A stretch of 19,921 bases of DNA. Origin: JBCCZC01 sp039188505 (lineage in GTDB: Bacteria > Pseudomonadota > Gammaproteobacteria > Xanthomonadales > SZUA-38). The stretch spans positions 1-19,921 of the forward strand of contig JBCCZC010000054.1 of NCBI GenBank assembly GCA_039188505.1, read 5' to 3'. This document shows, piece by piece, positions 1 through 7,683 of the stretch. Positions within the stretch are counted from its first letter, which is position 1; each line of letters begins with the position of its first letter. The notes under the pieces are model-generated. The model had not been told where the DNA came from. It worked only from the letters and a program-made list of their open reading frames with translations, and made no database searches. A program made the translations under genes and the position numbers.

Positions 1-97
1 ATGCTGTTGATACGGTGGGTATGCTGAAGTTTGGAGCGTATTTTGAATAGATGCAGTCTGTTGCAAAACGGACTGGCCTCGGACAATCCAAGGACTT
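1..97. other. AT-richer segment abutting the broken end of chpA; possible end of a mobile element
   Basis: This stretch is about 46% G+C by my count, against roughly two thirds in the neighbouring genes, and the change coincides with the stop codon of chpA. On the plus strand the first frame reads eight codons (ATG at base 1) and stops at 25-27, leaving about 70 bases before chpA. That geometry would fit the tail of a transposase gene followed by the non-coding end of an insertion sequence. No known terminal inverted repeat is recognised and the rest of the putative element lies outside the window. The identification as a mobile element is therefore inference; an ordinary intergenic stretch cannot be excluded. 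Confidence 0.3.
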
Positions 98-2740
98 TCA
101 TCGCAGCTCATGGGAGGGCTCCGCAGCGTCGGTATCCTCGTCGACTGCCGGAATTTCCACAGCCGCGTCGAGCTCGGCCACGACCGGCGCCGCCGCCGCT
201 TCCTCGATCTCGACGGCCTCCTCGAAGTCCACGGCCTCATCGCCGGGCTCCTCGTCAGTCGCCGACGCCATCTCCTCGACGAGCTCCTCGACCGGTTCAG
301 GGGCGGTCTCCGCGACCGCGACCTCTTCGGCAGCCGGGGCGGGCGCCGCGGCGTCGAGCCTGGCCTCCTCGCCGCTCGCCAGCCTCTCGGCCACGTGCTT
401 GATGCCTTCGATGTCCGCTGTCGGACGGCCCTCGCCCTTCACGTTGGCGAGGAGCTGGGGCAGCGTATCGACCGCGGTTCCGAGCAGCGCGATGACGGCG
501 GGAGAGGCTTCCCGTGTGCCGTCCAGGATGCGGTTCAAGAGGTTCTCGATCTGCCAGCTGAATTCGCCGATCGTATGGGCGCCGACCAGGCGTCCGCTGC
601 CCTTGAGCGTATGGAAGGTGCGACGGATTGTCCCCAGGGTTTCCTGATCGTCGGGCTCCGCGCGCCACTTCGGAAACAGCTCGTCGAGCGTGACCAGCTC
701 TTCCTCGACTTCCTCGATGAAGACCTCGCGGATCTCCTCGTCGATGTCGTCGTCGATATCCGCTCCGGCCGGCTCCTCTGCGGCCTCCAGAGACGCTCCG
801 GCCGGTGCAGACGCGGCCTCCACAGGCGCTTCTTCGGTCGCAGACTCCTCTGGCAGCGCTTCCGTGGCGGTAGCGGCCTCGATGGCGTCCATGTCGACCG
901 CCGGCATGATCACCGTCTCGGCCTCGGAGAGCTCGGACTCGGGGGCCTCTGCCGCCTCCTCGGGCTCGGCCGCCTTTTCCGCGGCCGCAGCCTCGGCCTC
1001 GGCTGCCTTGCGCTCGCCTTCCTCACCCAGGTAACCCAGACGATCCAGGCTGGATTTCGCAACCTCGAGAATCTTGCCCTTGCCCGGCCGGTGCTCCCGC
1101 ACGGCCTCGAGGAAGTACTCGATGCTCGCCACCGCGTCCGCCAGCGTGTCGAGCTGATCCGCGGACGGCACGTTGCGCTTGGCGATCAGTTCGGCATTGA
1201 TGAAGCGAATGACGCCATACAGCAGCTCGCTGGCCTCGCCGAGGTCCAGCATCTCCAGTGCGCCCACGATCTCCTGGAGCAGCCGCGGCGTCTCCTTGAT
1301 GCGCTCGTGATCCCAGGGGGCTTCGATGAATTCGATGATGCTGCGCTTGATTTCCTGGAGGTTCTCCGAGGATTCCTTCATCAGCGCATCAAGGATCCGC
1401 CGAACCTCGGAGCTGGGCAGCTCGGCGCTCAGCGCGAGACCTTCCCCTTCGCCCTCGGCCTCGTCGCTGCCGAGCCGATCGATATAGTTGTCCAGCGCGG
1501 CCTCGACGTAGAGCATGGCGCTCGCCACGTCCATCAGGCTCTCTTCACTGGCCTCGGCTTCACCTTCGGAGAAGCGGCGCAACCGATCGCGTTCATCGAC
1601 CACGGCGCCCTGGGGGCCTTCGAGACCGAGCATGCCAAGCGTGTCGGCGACCTTTTCCAGGTGCTCCATGAGCGGCGTGTAGCCTTCGCTGGACATGTCG
1701 CCCTGGCGGACCTTGAAGTCCAGGCCGTCCTTCACGCGCATCAGATCTTCCTTGATGGCGGAGGCGACGGTGTCGAGGAGTTCCCGGTTGTGCCCGGTCA
1801 TGCTGCCCTGGGCGTGCATGACCTCGCTTTCGTCGGGCACGAGGAGGGACAGGCCGAACAGCTCGTTCAGCTGTGTCACCCGCTCGCAGGCCACTTTCGG
1901 TTCGCTGGCCGCGAAGTAGAGCAGCTGGCGGGACAGCGCGTCGGTGCTGTCCGCAACCATCGCACGCTCACCCTTGAGCGCCTGCCGTTTCATCTCCTGG
2001 TCGACCTTACCGATCGCGAGCTTCACCTCACGCTCGGGAGAGATCGCACCGACCTTGACGCCTTCGATGATGCCGGCGGCGATCCACCAGAGGCGGCGCG
2101 GCGTCTCGGCGTGGGTAATCGAGGCCAGCTTGTCGCAGATGGCGCCCATGCGACCGAGCATCGCGTCGGCCTTCTCGGCATTGTCGCCGGCTCGCAGCCA
2201 TCCCAGCAGCGACGCCTCGAAGGCCTTCCGCAGCTTGACCGTTGCCGCCCGCATCTTGACGTCTGCAACCGCTTTCTCGGGCCCGGAGACCGGGAGGTCG
2301 ATGTCCAGCCGGGGCGCGAACAGCGCGACCTCCGTGACCGGCTTCTCACCGCGGATACCGCGGATCTCATTGAGCAACGGCAGCAGGACGATCGGGATGT
2401 CCCGGTGACCCGACTGCAGCCGCTCGAGGTAGTCCGGCAGCTGCACCATGCCCCGGATCATGATGTCGAACGCCGAATCGCGATCCGACACGTCCTCCTC
2501 GAGCAGGGCGGTGGCGGACTGCTCGAGCTCGTCGACCACCATCGCGGCGCCGTGCAACTCGACCATGGCCAGCGTGCCCTGCACCTGGTGGAGATAGGTC
2601 GCGCAGAAGCGCATCTGGCTCGTGTCGGAAGGATCCTCGACGAAAGCCTGCAGCGCGAGGCGCGCCTGGTTGAGCGTTTCATCCAGCTCACGCTTGACCC
2701 AGCTCAGCGTCGTGAAATCGATATCGTCTTCCAGTCTCAT
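98..2740 (-). CDS. chpA: ChpA-like chemotaxis protein, N-terminal part only (phosphotransfer domains, no kinase core)
   Basis: In the type IV pilus chemosensory system ChpA is the very large CheA-type histidine kinase that phosphorylates PilG and PilH. This 880-residue product matches only its N-terminal part. Residues 1-120 resemble an Hpt helical bundle, with His51 in YLHQVQG. Residues 445-520 look like a degenerate Hpt with no obvious His at the expected site. Residues 665-790 form a good Hpt domain with HTLKGSGR and the likely phosphoacceptor His710. Alanine/glutamate-rich linkers lie at about 574-660 and 790-876. The P3/P4/P5 kinase core and the C-terminal receiver of full-length ChpA (over 2000 residues in Pseudomonas) are absent. 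The ATG at 2740 is chosen because it overlaps the cheR stop (ATGA) and follows GGAGGAG at 2749-2755; an upstream in-frame ATG at 2818 lies inside cheR. The gene is probably broken, though a split gene is possible. Confidence 0.8.
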   Translation of the reverse strand: MRLEDDIDFTTLSWVKRELDETLNQARLALQAFVEDPSDTSQMRFCATYLHQVQGTLAMVELHGAAMVVDELEQSATALLEEDVSDRDSAFDIMIRGMVQLPDYLERLQSGHRDIPIVLLPLLNEIRGIRGEKPVTEVALFAPRLDIDLPVSGPEKAVADVKMRAATVKLRKAFEASLLGWLRAGDNAEKADAMLGRMGAICDKLASITHAETPRRLWWIAAGIIEGVKVGAISPEREVKLAIGKVDQEMKRQALKGERAMVADSTDALSRQLLYFAASEPKVACERVTQLNELFGLSLLVPDESEVMHAQGSMTGHNRELLDTVASAIKEDLMRVKDGLDFKVRQGDMSSEGYTPLMEHLEKVADTLGMLGLEGPQGAVVDERDRLRRFSEGEAEASEESLMDVASAMLYVEAALDNYIDRLGSDEAEGEGEGLALSAELPSSEVRRILDALMKESSENLQEIKRSIIEFIEAPWDHERIKETPRLLQEIVGALEMLDLGEASELLYGVIRFINAELIAKRNVPSADQLDTLADAVASIEYFLEAVREHRPGKGKILEVAKSSLDRLGYLGEEGERKAAEAEAAAAEKAAEPEEAAEAPESELSEAETVIMPAVDMDAIEAATATEALPEESATEEAPVEAASAPAGASLEAAEEPAGADIDDDIDEEIREVFIEEVEEELVTLDELFPKWRAEPDDQETLGTIRRTFHTLKGSGRLVGAHTIGEFSWQIENLLNRILDGTREASPAVIALLGTAVDTLPQLLANVKGEGRPTADIEGIKHVAERLASGEEARLDAAAPAPAAEEVAVAETAPEPVEELVEEMASATDEEPGDEAVDFEEAVEIEEAAAAPVVAELDAAVEIPAVDEDTDAAEPSHELR

Positions 2741-3576
2741 TGCTTCGGCTCCTCCGCGCGGCGCCGGTACGCCAGCGTCCGCTGACCCGCAACCCGTGTC
2801 AGCAGCGGATGTCTCCAACCAGTCATCTCACCAGGCCCGAGGATCAGATGACCTCCCGGGCGCAGGCACTTCACGAGCTGATCCAGCACACCCAGGCGTC
2901 GCTCCCGGGGGAAGTAGATCAGCACGTTTTGGCAGTAGATCAGGTCCAGATGGCTCAACGGCTGGCGTGCAACGTCCAGCAGATTGAGCATCGCGAACCC
3001 GACACGCTTGAGCAGTCGCTCGTGCATGACGAACGAATCCGTCCTGCCAGTAACGCAGTAGAGCTCCCGGTATTCCGGCGGAATCTCGGAGAGCTTCGAG
3101 TTCGGGTAGCGGCCCGATCGACCGACAACCAATGCAGGTTGCGATACATCGGATGCCGTTACGCCGTAGTGAAAGGGCGCGTCTGCCTTCGCGGCGTAGC
3201 GATCGATCACCATGGCCAGGCTGTAGGCCTCTTCCCCCGTGGAACAACCCACGCTCCAGGCGTGGAATGCGGCCTTGCCGCCGGTGCGCACCACGAAATC
3301 CGGAAGCACCTCGTCCGCGACCATCTCCAGCGACGGACGATGGCGGAAGAAGTGCGTCTGGTGCACCGTGAGGCGGTCAACGAGGACCGCCCACTCGACC
3401 GCACCGCGACGACCCGAGAGCAGATCGCGGTGATAGGCCTCGAAATCATCGGCCCCGACCTCCCGCATCCGTAGACGCAGATTGGTCTCCAGGAACTGTT
3501 TCCGTTCCTGCGGGACAACCACGCCGGTACGCTCCTCGAGAAGCGCTACCCAGCGCCGGAATTCCTCGTCGTCCAT
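2737..3576 (-). CDS. pilK: CheR-type chemoreceptor glutamate methyltransferase (PilK-like)
   Basis: This is a SAM-dependent methyltransferase that would methylate glutamates on the PilJ receptor to adapt pilus chemosensory signalling. The 279 residues show the CheR layout. An N-terminal helical domain (1-70) is followed by the THFFRH-type motif at 74-79, the SAM-binding loop GCSTGEE at 110-116, and QNVLIYF at 216-222, where most CheR proteins have RNVLIYF. It lies between pilJ and chpA exactly as pilK does in Pseudomonas, and its stop overlaps the chpA start by four bases. The ATG at 3576 puts the start where the CheR domain begins. An in-frame GTG at 3636 would add 20 residues with no family resemblance, but it cannot be excluded because neither start has a strong ribosome binding site. 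Confidence 0.88.
   Translation of the reverse strand: MDDEEFRRWVALLEERTGVVVPQERKQFLETNLRLRMREVGADDFEAYHRDLLSGRRGAVEWAVLVDRLTVHQTHFFRHRPSLEMVADEVLPDFVVRTGGKAAFHAWSVGCSTGEEAYSLAMVIDRYAAKADAPFHYGVTASDVSQPALVVGRSGRYPNSKLSEIPPEYRELYCVTGRTDSFVMHERLLKRVGFAMLNLLDVARQPLSHLDLIYCQNVLIYFPRERRLGVLDQLVKCLRPGGHLILGPGEMTGWRHPLLTRVAGQRTLAYRRRAEEPKQ
2749..2755 (-). promoter_or_regulatory. Ribosome binding site that fixes the chpA start
   Basis: On the minus strand this reads GGAGGAG, eight bases before the ATG at 2740. It lies inside the end of the cheR gene. It supports the downstream ATG at 2740 over the in-frame ATG at 2818, and it indicates coupled translation of cheR and chpA. Confidence 0.6.
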
Positions 3577-3656
3577 CGGCCCCCGGAGGCATTCAGGCCC
3601 GAGTGACGCATCCGCACCTGGCGTCGCTACGATCACTTAGCAGGGCCTTGGCCGCA

Positions 3657-5693
3657 TTACGCCGGCAGCTTGAAGTCGGCCACCGACCGCCGAAGTTCCG
3701 CTGCGAGATCGGCCAGGTGACCAATGCTCTCGGCCGTCTGGCTCGTACCGGCGGACGTCTGCGTCGTGATCTCCTGAATGACGTTCATCGTTCCGGAGAT
3801 GTTGGTCGCAGCAGCCGACTGCTGGCGGGCAGCTTCGGAGATCGACTGAAGGAGATCTGCAAGGTCATGGGAGACCTTCTCGATCTCGCCCAGTGCCTCA
3901 CCGGCGTCCTCGGCCAGGCGGGCACCGTTGACCACCTCTGTGGTCGTCTGTTCCATCGAGATGACCGCTTCGTTCGTGTCGGCCTGAATCGTCTGGACCA
4001 GCGTTTCGATCCGTTTCGTTGCTTTCGAGGCCCGTTCTGCGAGGCGCTGGACCTCGTCGGCAACGACCGCGAAGCCGCGACCCGCCTCACCGGCGGATGC
4101 GGCCTGGATGGCGGCGTTCAGTGCGAGGATGTTCGTCTGTTCGGCGATGTCGTTAATCAGTTCGACGATGTCGCCGATCTCCTGGGAACTCTCACCCAGT
4201 CGCTTGATTCGCTTGGACGTCTCCTGGATCTGGTCACGGATGTTGTCCATGCCCTCGATCGTCTGGCGCACGACCTCGGCGCCCTTGGCAGCGATGGCAA
4301 CCGAGCGCTGTGCAACGTCCGCCGATTCGGCGGAGTTCTTGGAGACCTCGTCGATCGAGACGGCGATCTCGTTGATGGCCGCGGAGGCTGACGTGATCTG
4401 CTGCGCCTGGTGCTCGGAGGCCTCGGCGAGGTGCATGGCCGTGGCCTGCGTTTCCTGGGCGGCGGAGGCGACCTGTACGGCCGTCTCGTTAATGGTGGTT
4501 ACCAGGGAGCGCAGGGCCTCGATGGCGAAATTAATGGAGTCTGCGATGGCGCCCGTAATGTCCTCGGTCACCGTCGCCTTCACCGTCAGGTCGCCTTCTG
4601 CGAGGGAGCCCATCTCGTCCAGCAGGCGCAGAATGGCCTCCTGGTTCCGCTGGTTCAGCTCTTCCGTCACCTTGAAGCGTGCCCGCTGGTCGCGGTAGAG
4701 CAGCCAGAGCAGGACGACGATGATCAGCAGCGCGCCGGCGCCCATCGCGACACCGGCGGCAACGGACGGGAAGAGCCGCTCGCCGTCGGCAAGGGCGTTG
4801 TAGGCTTCCTCGAGCGTCTGCGCGTCGGTGAGAAGCTGCTCGGAATCCAGGAAGATGTTGTCCGATGCGTCCTTCACCTCGAGCAGATCGGTCGAAGCGC
4901 TCAGAATCTGTTCAACGTTGGCTTCGACGTCGCTGTAGACCTCGAAGACGCCGCCCAGCAGCTCGAGGGCCTCGGGATTCTGGAGCGGCTCAATGCCGAG
5001 ATTTTCGTCGCCGTTGAGGAGGCCGTTGAGAACGTCGCGGAGGAGGACGGCGTCCCGGCCGAAGCTGTCGGCGGCCGAGACGGCCGCGTAGCCCCCCTGA
5101 AGGATCTCATTGACTCGCCGGAGCATCCGCTCGGCAACGGCCGGCGTGCTGGACGCCCAGTAGATCTGCTGGGGGCGAGCGCCGATGCTGGCGAGGACCT
5201 GCGACACCTCCGAGAGGCGCGCCTGGAGAAGCGGGATGTCGGCAGCAAAGTTGTCGGCGGTTTCGGCCAGGTCGACGACCAGGGTGTCCCGGGCGAGGAT
5301 CTTGTCGACCTCGGCGCGGATCGGCTGCCAGGTGTCGTTGTCGAGCTGGTAGCGCTCGTTCTCCACGGCGCTGGGCAATTCGCTCAGGCCGGTGTCCGGG
5401 TCACCGTTCGTCAGGGCCCCCAGATTGCTGTCGATCCGCAGCTTGCTTTGGCCGAGCTCCTCGAAGGCATCGAAGTTCCCGCCGGCCGCCTCGTTGGCGA
5501 ACTTGGCGATCTGCTGCGAGAGCACCTGGGTCTCGGTGATCAGGCCCAGATGGCGCCGCTGCTGCTCGGCCGCCTGGTTGAGCAGATAGAAGTTGAGAAT
5601 GATCCCGCCGAAGACCAGCGCGAGAACGATACCGAGTGCCGATACGAGGGTATTCGACTCCCGACTCTGAAGTGATGCGCCTGCTGCACTCAT
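3657..5693 (-). CDS. pilJ: Type IV pilus methyl-accepting chemoreceptor PilJ
   Basis: PilJ is the inner-membrane receptor of the pilus chemosensory array. It signals through PilI and ChpA to control pilus extension, retraction and, in Pseudomonas, surface sensing. The 678-residue product has a first membrane segment at about 16-38, a large periplasmic region (40-310) of the kind found in PilJ, and a second membrane segment at about 311-333. A HAMP-like region follows at about 335-400, then a long cytoplasmic coiled coil. The highly conserved signalling hairpin lies at about 515-550 and contains AEQTNILALNAAIQAASAGE. The ATG at 5693 is preceded by GGGGAG and CACGGAAA. A 100-base gap separates it from pilI, the longest inside the operon. 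Motifs, length and position agree, so the call is firm. Confidence 0.95.
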   Translation of the reverse strand: MSAAGASLQSRESNTLVSALGIVLALVFGGIILNFYLLNQAAEQQRRHLGLITETQVLSQQIAKFANEAAGGNFDAFEELGQSKLRIDSNLGALTNGDPDTGLSELPSAVENERYQLDNDTWQPIRAEVDKILARDTLVVDLAETADNFAADIPLLQARLSEVSQVLASIGARPQQIYWASSTPAVAERMLRRVNEILQGGYAAVSAADSFGRDAVLLRDVLNGLLNGDENLGIEPLQNPEALELLGGVFEVYSDVEANVEQILSASTDLLEVKDASDNIFLDSEQLLTDAQTLEEAYNALADGERLFPSVAAGVAMGAGALLIIVVLLWLLYRDQRARFKVTEELNQRNQEAILRLLDEMGSLAEGDLTVKATVTEDITGAIADSINFAIEALRSLVTTINETAVQVASAAQETQATAMHLAEASEHQAQQITSASAAINEIAVSIDEVSKNSAESADVAQRSVAIAAKGAEVVRQTIEGMDNIRDQIQETSKRIKRLGESSQEIGDIVELINDIAEQTNILALNAAIQAASAGEAGRGFAVVADEVQRLAERASKATKRIETLVQTIQADTNEAVISMEQTTTEVVNGARLAEDAGEALGEIEKVSHDLADLLQSISEAARQQSAAATNISGTMNVIQEITTQTSAGTSQTAESIGHLADLAAELRRSVADFKLPA

Positions 5694-5793
5694 TTTCCGT
5701 GACTCCCCACTGCTCCCAGCGTGCTGATCATGATTCCACCCTTCCCGAATATGGTTACGGCCTGAAGCCGCTTGTCTGTTGCGTTACCGACCG

Positions 5794-6339
5794 TCATGCC
5801 GCGGCCTGCTGGAACTCTGGATCGGAGACGAGGCGACCGACGGCAAACGTGCCCCAGTGCTCCTCGCCCTTGACGTACTCGCGCTCGATGTAGCGCCCGA
5901 CCATGTGCTCGCGATAGTGGCCCTCATCGGTCTGTTCCTCGTCGAGGAAGTGCCGCTGACCCACGATTTCGTCGATGAGCAGGCCCACGTTGCCGCCGTG
6001 CTGCGGCACCACGAGAACCCGCGTGTACTTGTCCATCGTCGTCTTCTCGCCCGACAGGTAACCGCGCAGATCGATGATCGGCACGAGGTTGCCGCGAACA
6101 TTCGCAATGCCCAGCATCCAGTTCCGGGCACCGGGCACCCGCGTGAAGCTGGGAACCGTCATGATCTCGACGATCTCGCTGATGTCACTGACCATGTTGG
6201 CCTCCGCCAGGCGGAAGGCGATACCGGACCAGGTGCCCTGGGCCGAAGCCTGCTCGGGCAGCCCGACCGCATGGATCAGCGCCCGCTTCTCGAAGTCCCG
6301 CAGGGTCTCGAATGCCTTGTTGACGCCGCCCTTCGCCAT
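5794..6339 (-). CDS. pilI: CheW-like adaptor protein PilI
   Basis: The 181-residue product is a cytoplasmic CheW-domain protein that would connect the PilJ receptor to the ChpA kinase. The CheW core spans about 35-170 and includes VRGNLVPIIDLRGYL, the typical CheW stretch around the interaction surface. There is no membrane segment or extra domain. The ATG at 6339 follows GAGGAAG at a good distance, and the pilH stop lies only six bases upstream, so the two genes are tightly coupled. Its place between pilH and pilJ is the standard order of this operon. With chpA apparently truncated downstream, the adaptor may have no functional kinase partner encoded here. Confidence 0.93.
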   Translation of the reverse strand: MAKGGVNKAFETLRDFEKRALIHAVGLPEQASAQGTWSGIAFRLAEANMVSDISEIVEIMTVPSFTRVPGARNWMLGIANVRGNLVPIIDLRGYLSGEKTTMDKYTRVLVVPQHGGNVGLLIDEIVGQRHFLDEEQTDEGHYREHMVGRYIEREYVKGEEHWGTFAVGRLVSDPEFQQAAA

Positions 6340-6345
6340 GCTTCC

Positions 6346-6711
6346 TCAGCCTCCGAGCGCCGTAGCGATCTTTTGCAGGAGCACCGAATCCCTGACGGGC
6401 TTGGTCACGTAATCCTTCGCCCCCTGGCGCAGTCCCCAGACCTTGTCGGTCTCCATGTTCTTCGTGCTGATGATGATCACCGGAATGTGCGCGGTCTGCG
6501 GATCCTTGCTGAGGCTCCGCGTCGCCTGGAATCCATTCATGCCCGGCATGATCACATCCATCAGGATCAGGTCCGGTAGCGTTTCCTTCGCCCGATTGAT
6601 GCCCTCTTCGGCGTTCGGGGCGGAGTCCACCTCGTAACCGGATTTCTCCAGGAGCTTGCCGTAGACGTGAATGTCCGTCGGCGAATCATCGATGATCAGA
6701 ATCTTGGGCAT
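6346..6711 (-). CDS. pilH: Single-domain response regulator PilH
   Basis: This 121-residue CheY-like receiver would be phosphorylated by ChpA and, from work in Pseudomonas, tunes pilus retraction and signalling output. The hallmarks are the acidic pair Asp8-Asp9, the phosphoacceptor Asp52 in LMDVIMPGMNG, Thr83 in the switch position and Lys104 in TKP. There is no output domain. The ATG at 6711 lies 40 bases downstream of the pilG stop and the reading frame ends six bases before pilI. It closely resembles PilG but lacks PilG's N-terminal extension. Its placement second in the operon distinguishes PilH from PilG. Confidence 0.93.
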   Translation of the reverse strand: MPKILIIDDSPTDIHVYGKLLEKSGYEVDSAPNAEEGINRAKETLPDLILMDVIMPGMNGFQATRSLSKDPQTAHIPVIIISTKNMETDKVWGLRQGAKDYVTKPVRDSVLLQKIATALGG

Positions 6712-6751
6712 GTGGTTTGGGATTCCCTGCTGTTCTCTGCCTGCCGCGCCC

Positions 6752-7153
6752 TCAGGAGTCCTCGACGTGGCGCCGGATGGCGCTCAGCAGCTCGTCGCGG
6801 GTGAAGGGCTTCGTCAGGTATTGCTCCGATCCCACGATCCGACCCCTCGCCTTGTCGAAGAGGCCATCCTTGCTCGAAAGCATGATCACGGGCGTGGAGC
6901 GGAATACCTTATTGTTCTTGATGAGCGCGCACGTCTGATAGCCGTCGAGTCGCGGCATCATGATGTCCACGAAGATGATGTCCGGATGGTGGTCGGAAAT
7001 CTTGGCGAGTGCTTCGAAGCCGTCGGTTGCGGTGACGACGTCGCACCCCTCCTTCTTCAGCAGCGTCTCAGCCGTGCGACGGATGGTCTTGCTGTCGTCG
7101 ATGACCATCACTTTGAGGCTTTCGAGATCCGACTTGTTCGGTGCAGCTTCCAC
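6752..7153 (-). CDS. pilG: Single-domain response regulator PilG
   Basis: PilG is the first gene of the pilus chemosensory operon. In Pseudomonas it promotes pilus extension and activates cyclic-AMP signalling. The 133-residue product is a CheY-like receiver preceded by a short 13-residue extension. The acidic pair is Asp19-Asp20, the phosphoacceptor is Asp63 in FVDIMMPRLDGY, the switch region is LSSKDG at 92-97, and the conserved lysine is Lys115 in TKPF. The long run GYQTCALIKN is very typical of PilG. The start is a GTG at 7153, preceded by a weak GGGGG. The next candidate, an ATG at residue 16, would delete the first beta strand of the fold. The upstream 530-base region should hold the operon promoter. 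Confidence 0.94.
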   Translation of the reverse strand: MEAAPNKSDLESLKVMVIDDSKTIRRTAETLLKKEGCDVVTATDGFEALAKISDHHPDIIFVDIMMPRLDGYQTCALIKNNKVFRSTPVIMLSSKDGLFDKARGRIVGSEQYLTKPFTRDELLSAIRRHVEDS

Positions 7154-7192
7154 AGATGACCCCCGAGGTGTCCGCGTGGTAGATCCTCAGCT

Positions 7193-7221
7193 TCTTAACC
7201 AATCCTGACTGTATGTGTCAA
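7193..7221 (-). promoter_or_regulatory. Candidate sigma-70 promoter of the pil chemosensory operon
   Basis: On the minus strand a perfect -35 box TTGACA occupies 7221-7216. At a spacing of 17 bases lies TTAAGA (7198-7193), a poor -10; the 16-base alternative is GTTAAG. The site lies about 40 bases upstream of the pilG start codon, in the most AT-rich part of the intergenic region. The -35 box is convincing and the -10 is not, so an activator-dependent promoter or a different site nearby is possible. Confidence 0.35.
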
Positions 7222-7324
7222 GTTTAACGGCTAAGTTGCTAAACCCTATAAGTTTTCCGGCGATTGTCAGCCTGTTCGCCGGACCTGCCTCCCGCAGGTG
7301 CCGTGCGTGCAGCCACAGAGCACA

Positions 7325-7365
7325 CGCCAAGCGTTGATCATACTATAAGATTCATGCGCTTGGCG
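7325..7365. repeat. Perfect inverted repeat (9-bp arms, 23-base AT-rich centre)
   Basis: The left arm CGCCAAGCG (7325-7333) is the exact reverse complement of CGCTTGGCG (7357-7365). The centre contains TATAAG on the plus strand (7344-7349) and TATAGT on the minus strand (7347-7342). Both resemble -10 boxes, but neither has a good -35 at normal spacing. It could be an operator for a dimeric regulator straddling a promoter, or a hairpin in a leader transcript. No T-run follows on either side, so an intrinsic terminator is unlikely. Confidence 0.5.
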
Positions 7366-7616
7366 CTCATTGCGGAGACTGACGCGCGCGCCGGAACCTC
7401 GCCATCTTGCACTGATTTCAACGGCATCACGTCCACAGGCCCTCGCTTTTTACGCGATGTAACAAGCCGGTCGTTGCGAGCACGGCCCGTCGACGCTCGT
7501 CACGGGTCGTAGCAGGGCGGGGGCGCACGCTTCGGATGCCCACCCGGACCGCCTGCCGGTGCGGAGCGATGAACGCAAGCATCCGGAGCGGCGATGCCGA
7601 TCCCGGTGAGCGGGTG

Positions 7617-7647
7617 CTGCCATCCTGCGCCTTCGCGCTGCTACACT
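7617..7647 (+). promoter_or_regulatory. Weak candidate promoter for gshB
   Basis: A TACACT (7642-7647) resembling a -10 box lies 36 bases before the gshB ATG. The best -35-like sequence, CTGCCA (7617-7622), sits at a long 19-base spacing. Both hexamers match four of six consensus bases. The site is listed because gshB is the first gene of its strand and needs a promoter nearby. Confidence 0.22.
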
Positions 7648-7683
7648 TCGCCCGCCCATCTCGCCGTAGCACAGGACTGCCTC

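Larger units (their letters stand above)
7154..7683. other. Divergent intergenic region between pilG and gshB
   Basis: No gene is supported here. The part next to pilG, about 7185-7262, is clearly AT-rich for this genome and holds a TTGACA box on the minus strand. Bases 7325-7365 hold a perfect 9-bp inverted repeat around an AT-rich core. From about 7370 onward the sequence is GC-rich again up to the gshB start, with a weak candidate promoter near 7617-7647. Several short open frames cross the region on both strands, but none resembles a known protein or has convincing start signals. The region must carry the promoters of both divergent units. The 530-base length is unusual for a window whose other gaps are mostly under 120 bases. 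Confidence 0.7.

Noticed and set aside
1..110. A minus-strand frame starting with ATG near base 107 and running off the left edge, as a possible next gene after chpA
   Set aside because: Only about 33 codons are visible and they resemble no protein I recognise. Another frame is equally open, so a gene call is not supported.
110..2785. A very long plus-strand open frame (about 890 codons) opposite chpA
   Set aside because: It is antisense to a gene with clear Hpt domains, its translation is rich in Arg, Leu, Asp and Gly with no recognisable motif, and such mirror frames are expected in GC-rich coding sequence.
4410..5675. Plus-strand open frame of about 420 codons opposite pilJ
   Set aside because: It is the antisense shadow of a certain chemoreceptor gene. 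It has no plausible domain and low-complexity composition.
5747..5780. A small hairpin in the pilI-pilJ gap as an internal terminator
   Set aside because: The stem is only four base pairs with no T-run on the minus strand. It is not convincing as a terminator or processing site.
7264..7672. Short open frames on both strands in the pilG-gshB gap (for example 7264-7512 plus and 7427-7672 minus)
   Set aside because: None has a ribosome binding site, recognisable motif or coding-like composition; they overlap each other on opposite strands.
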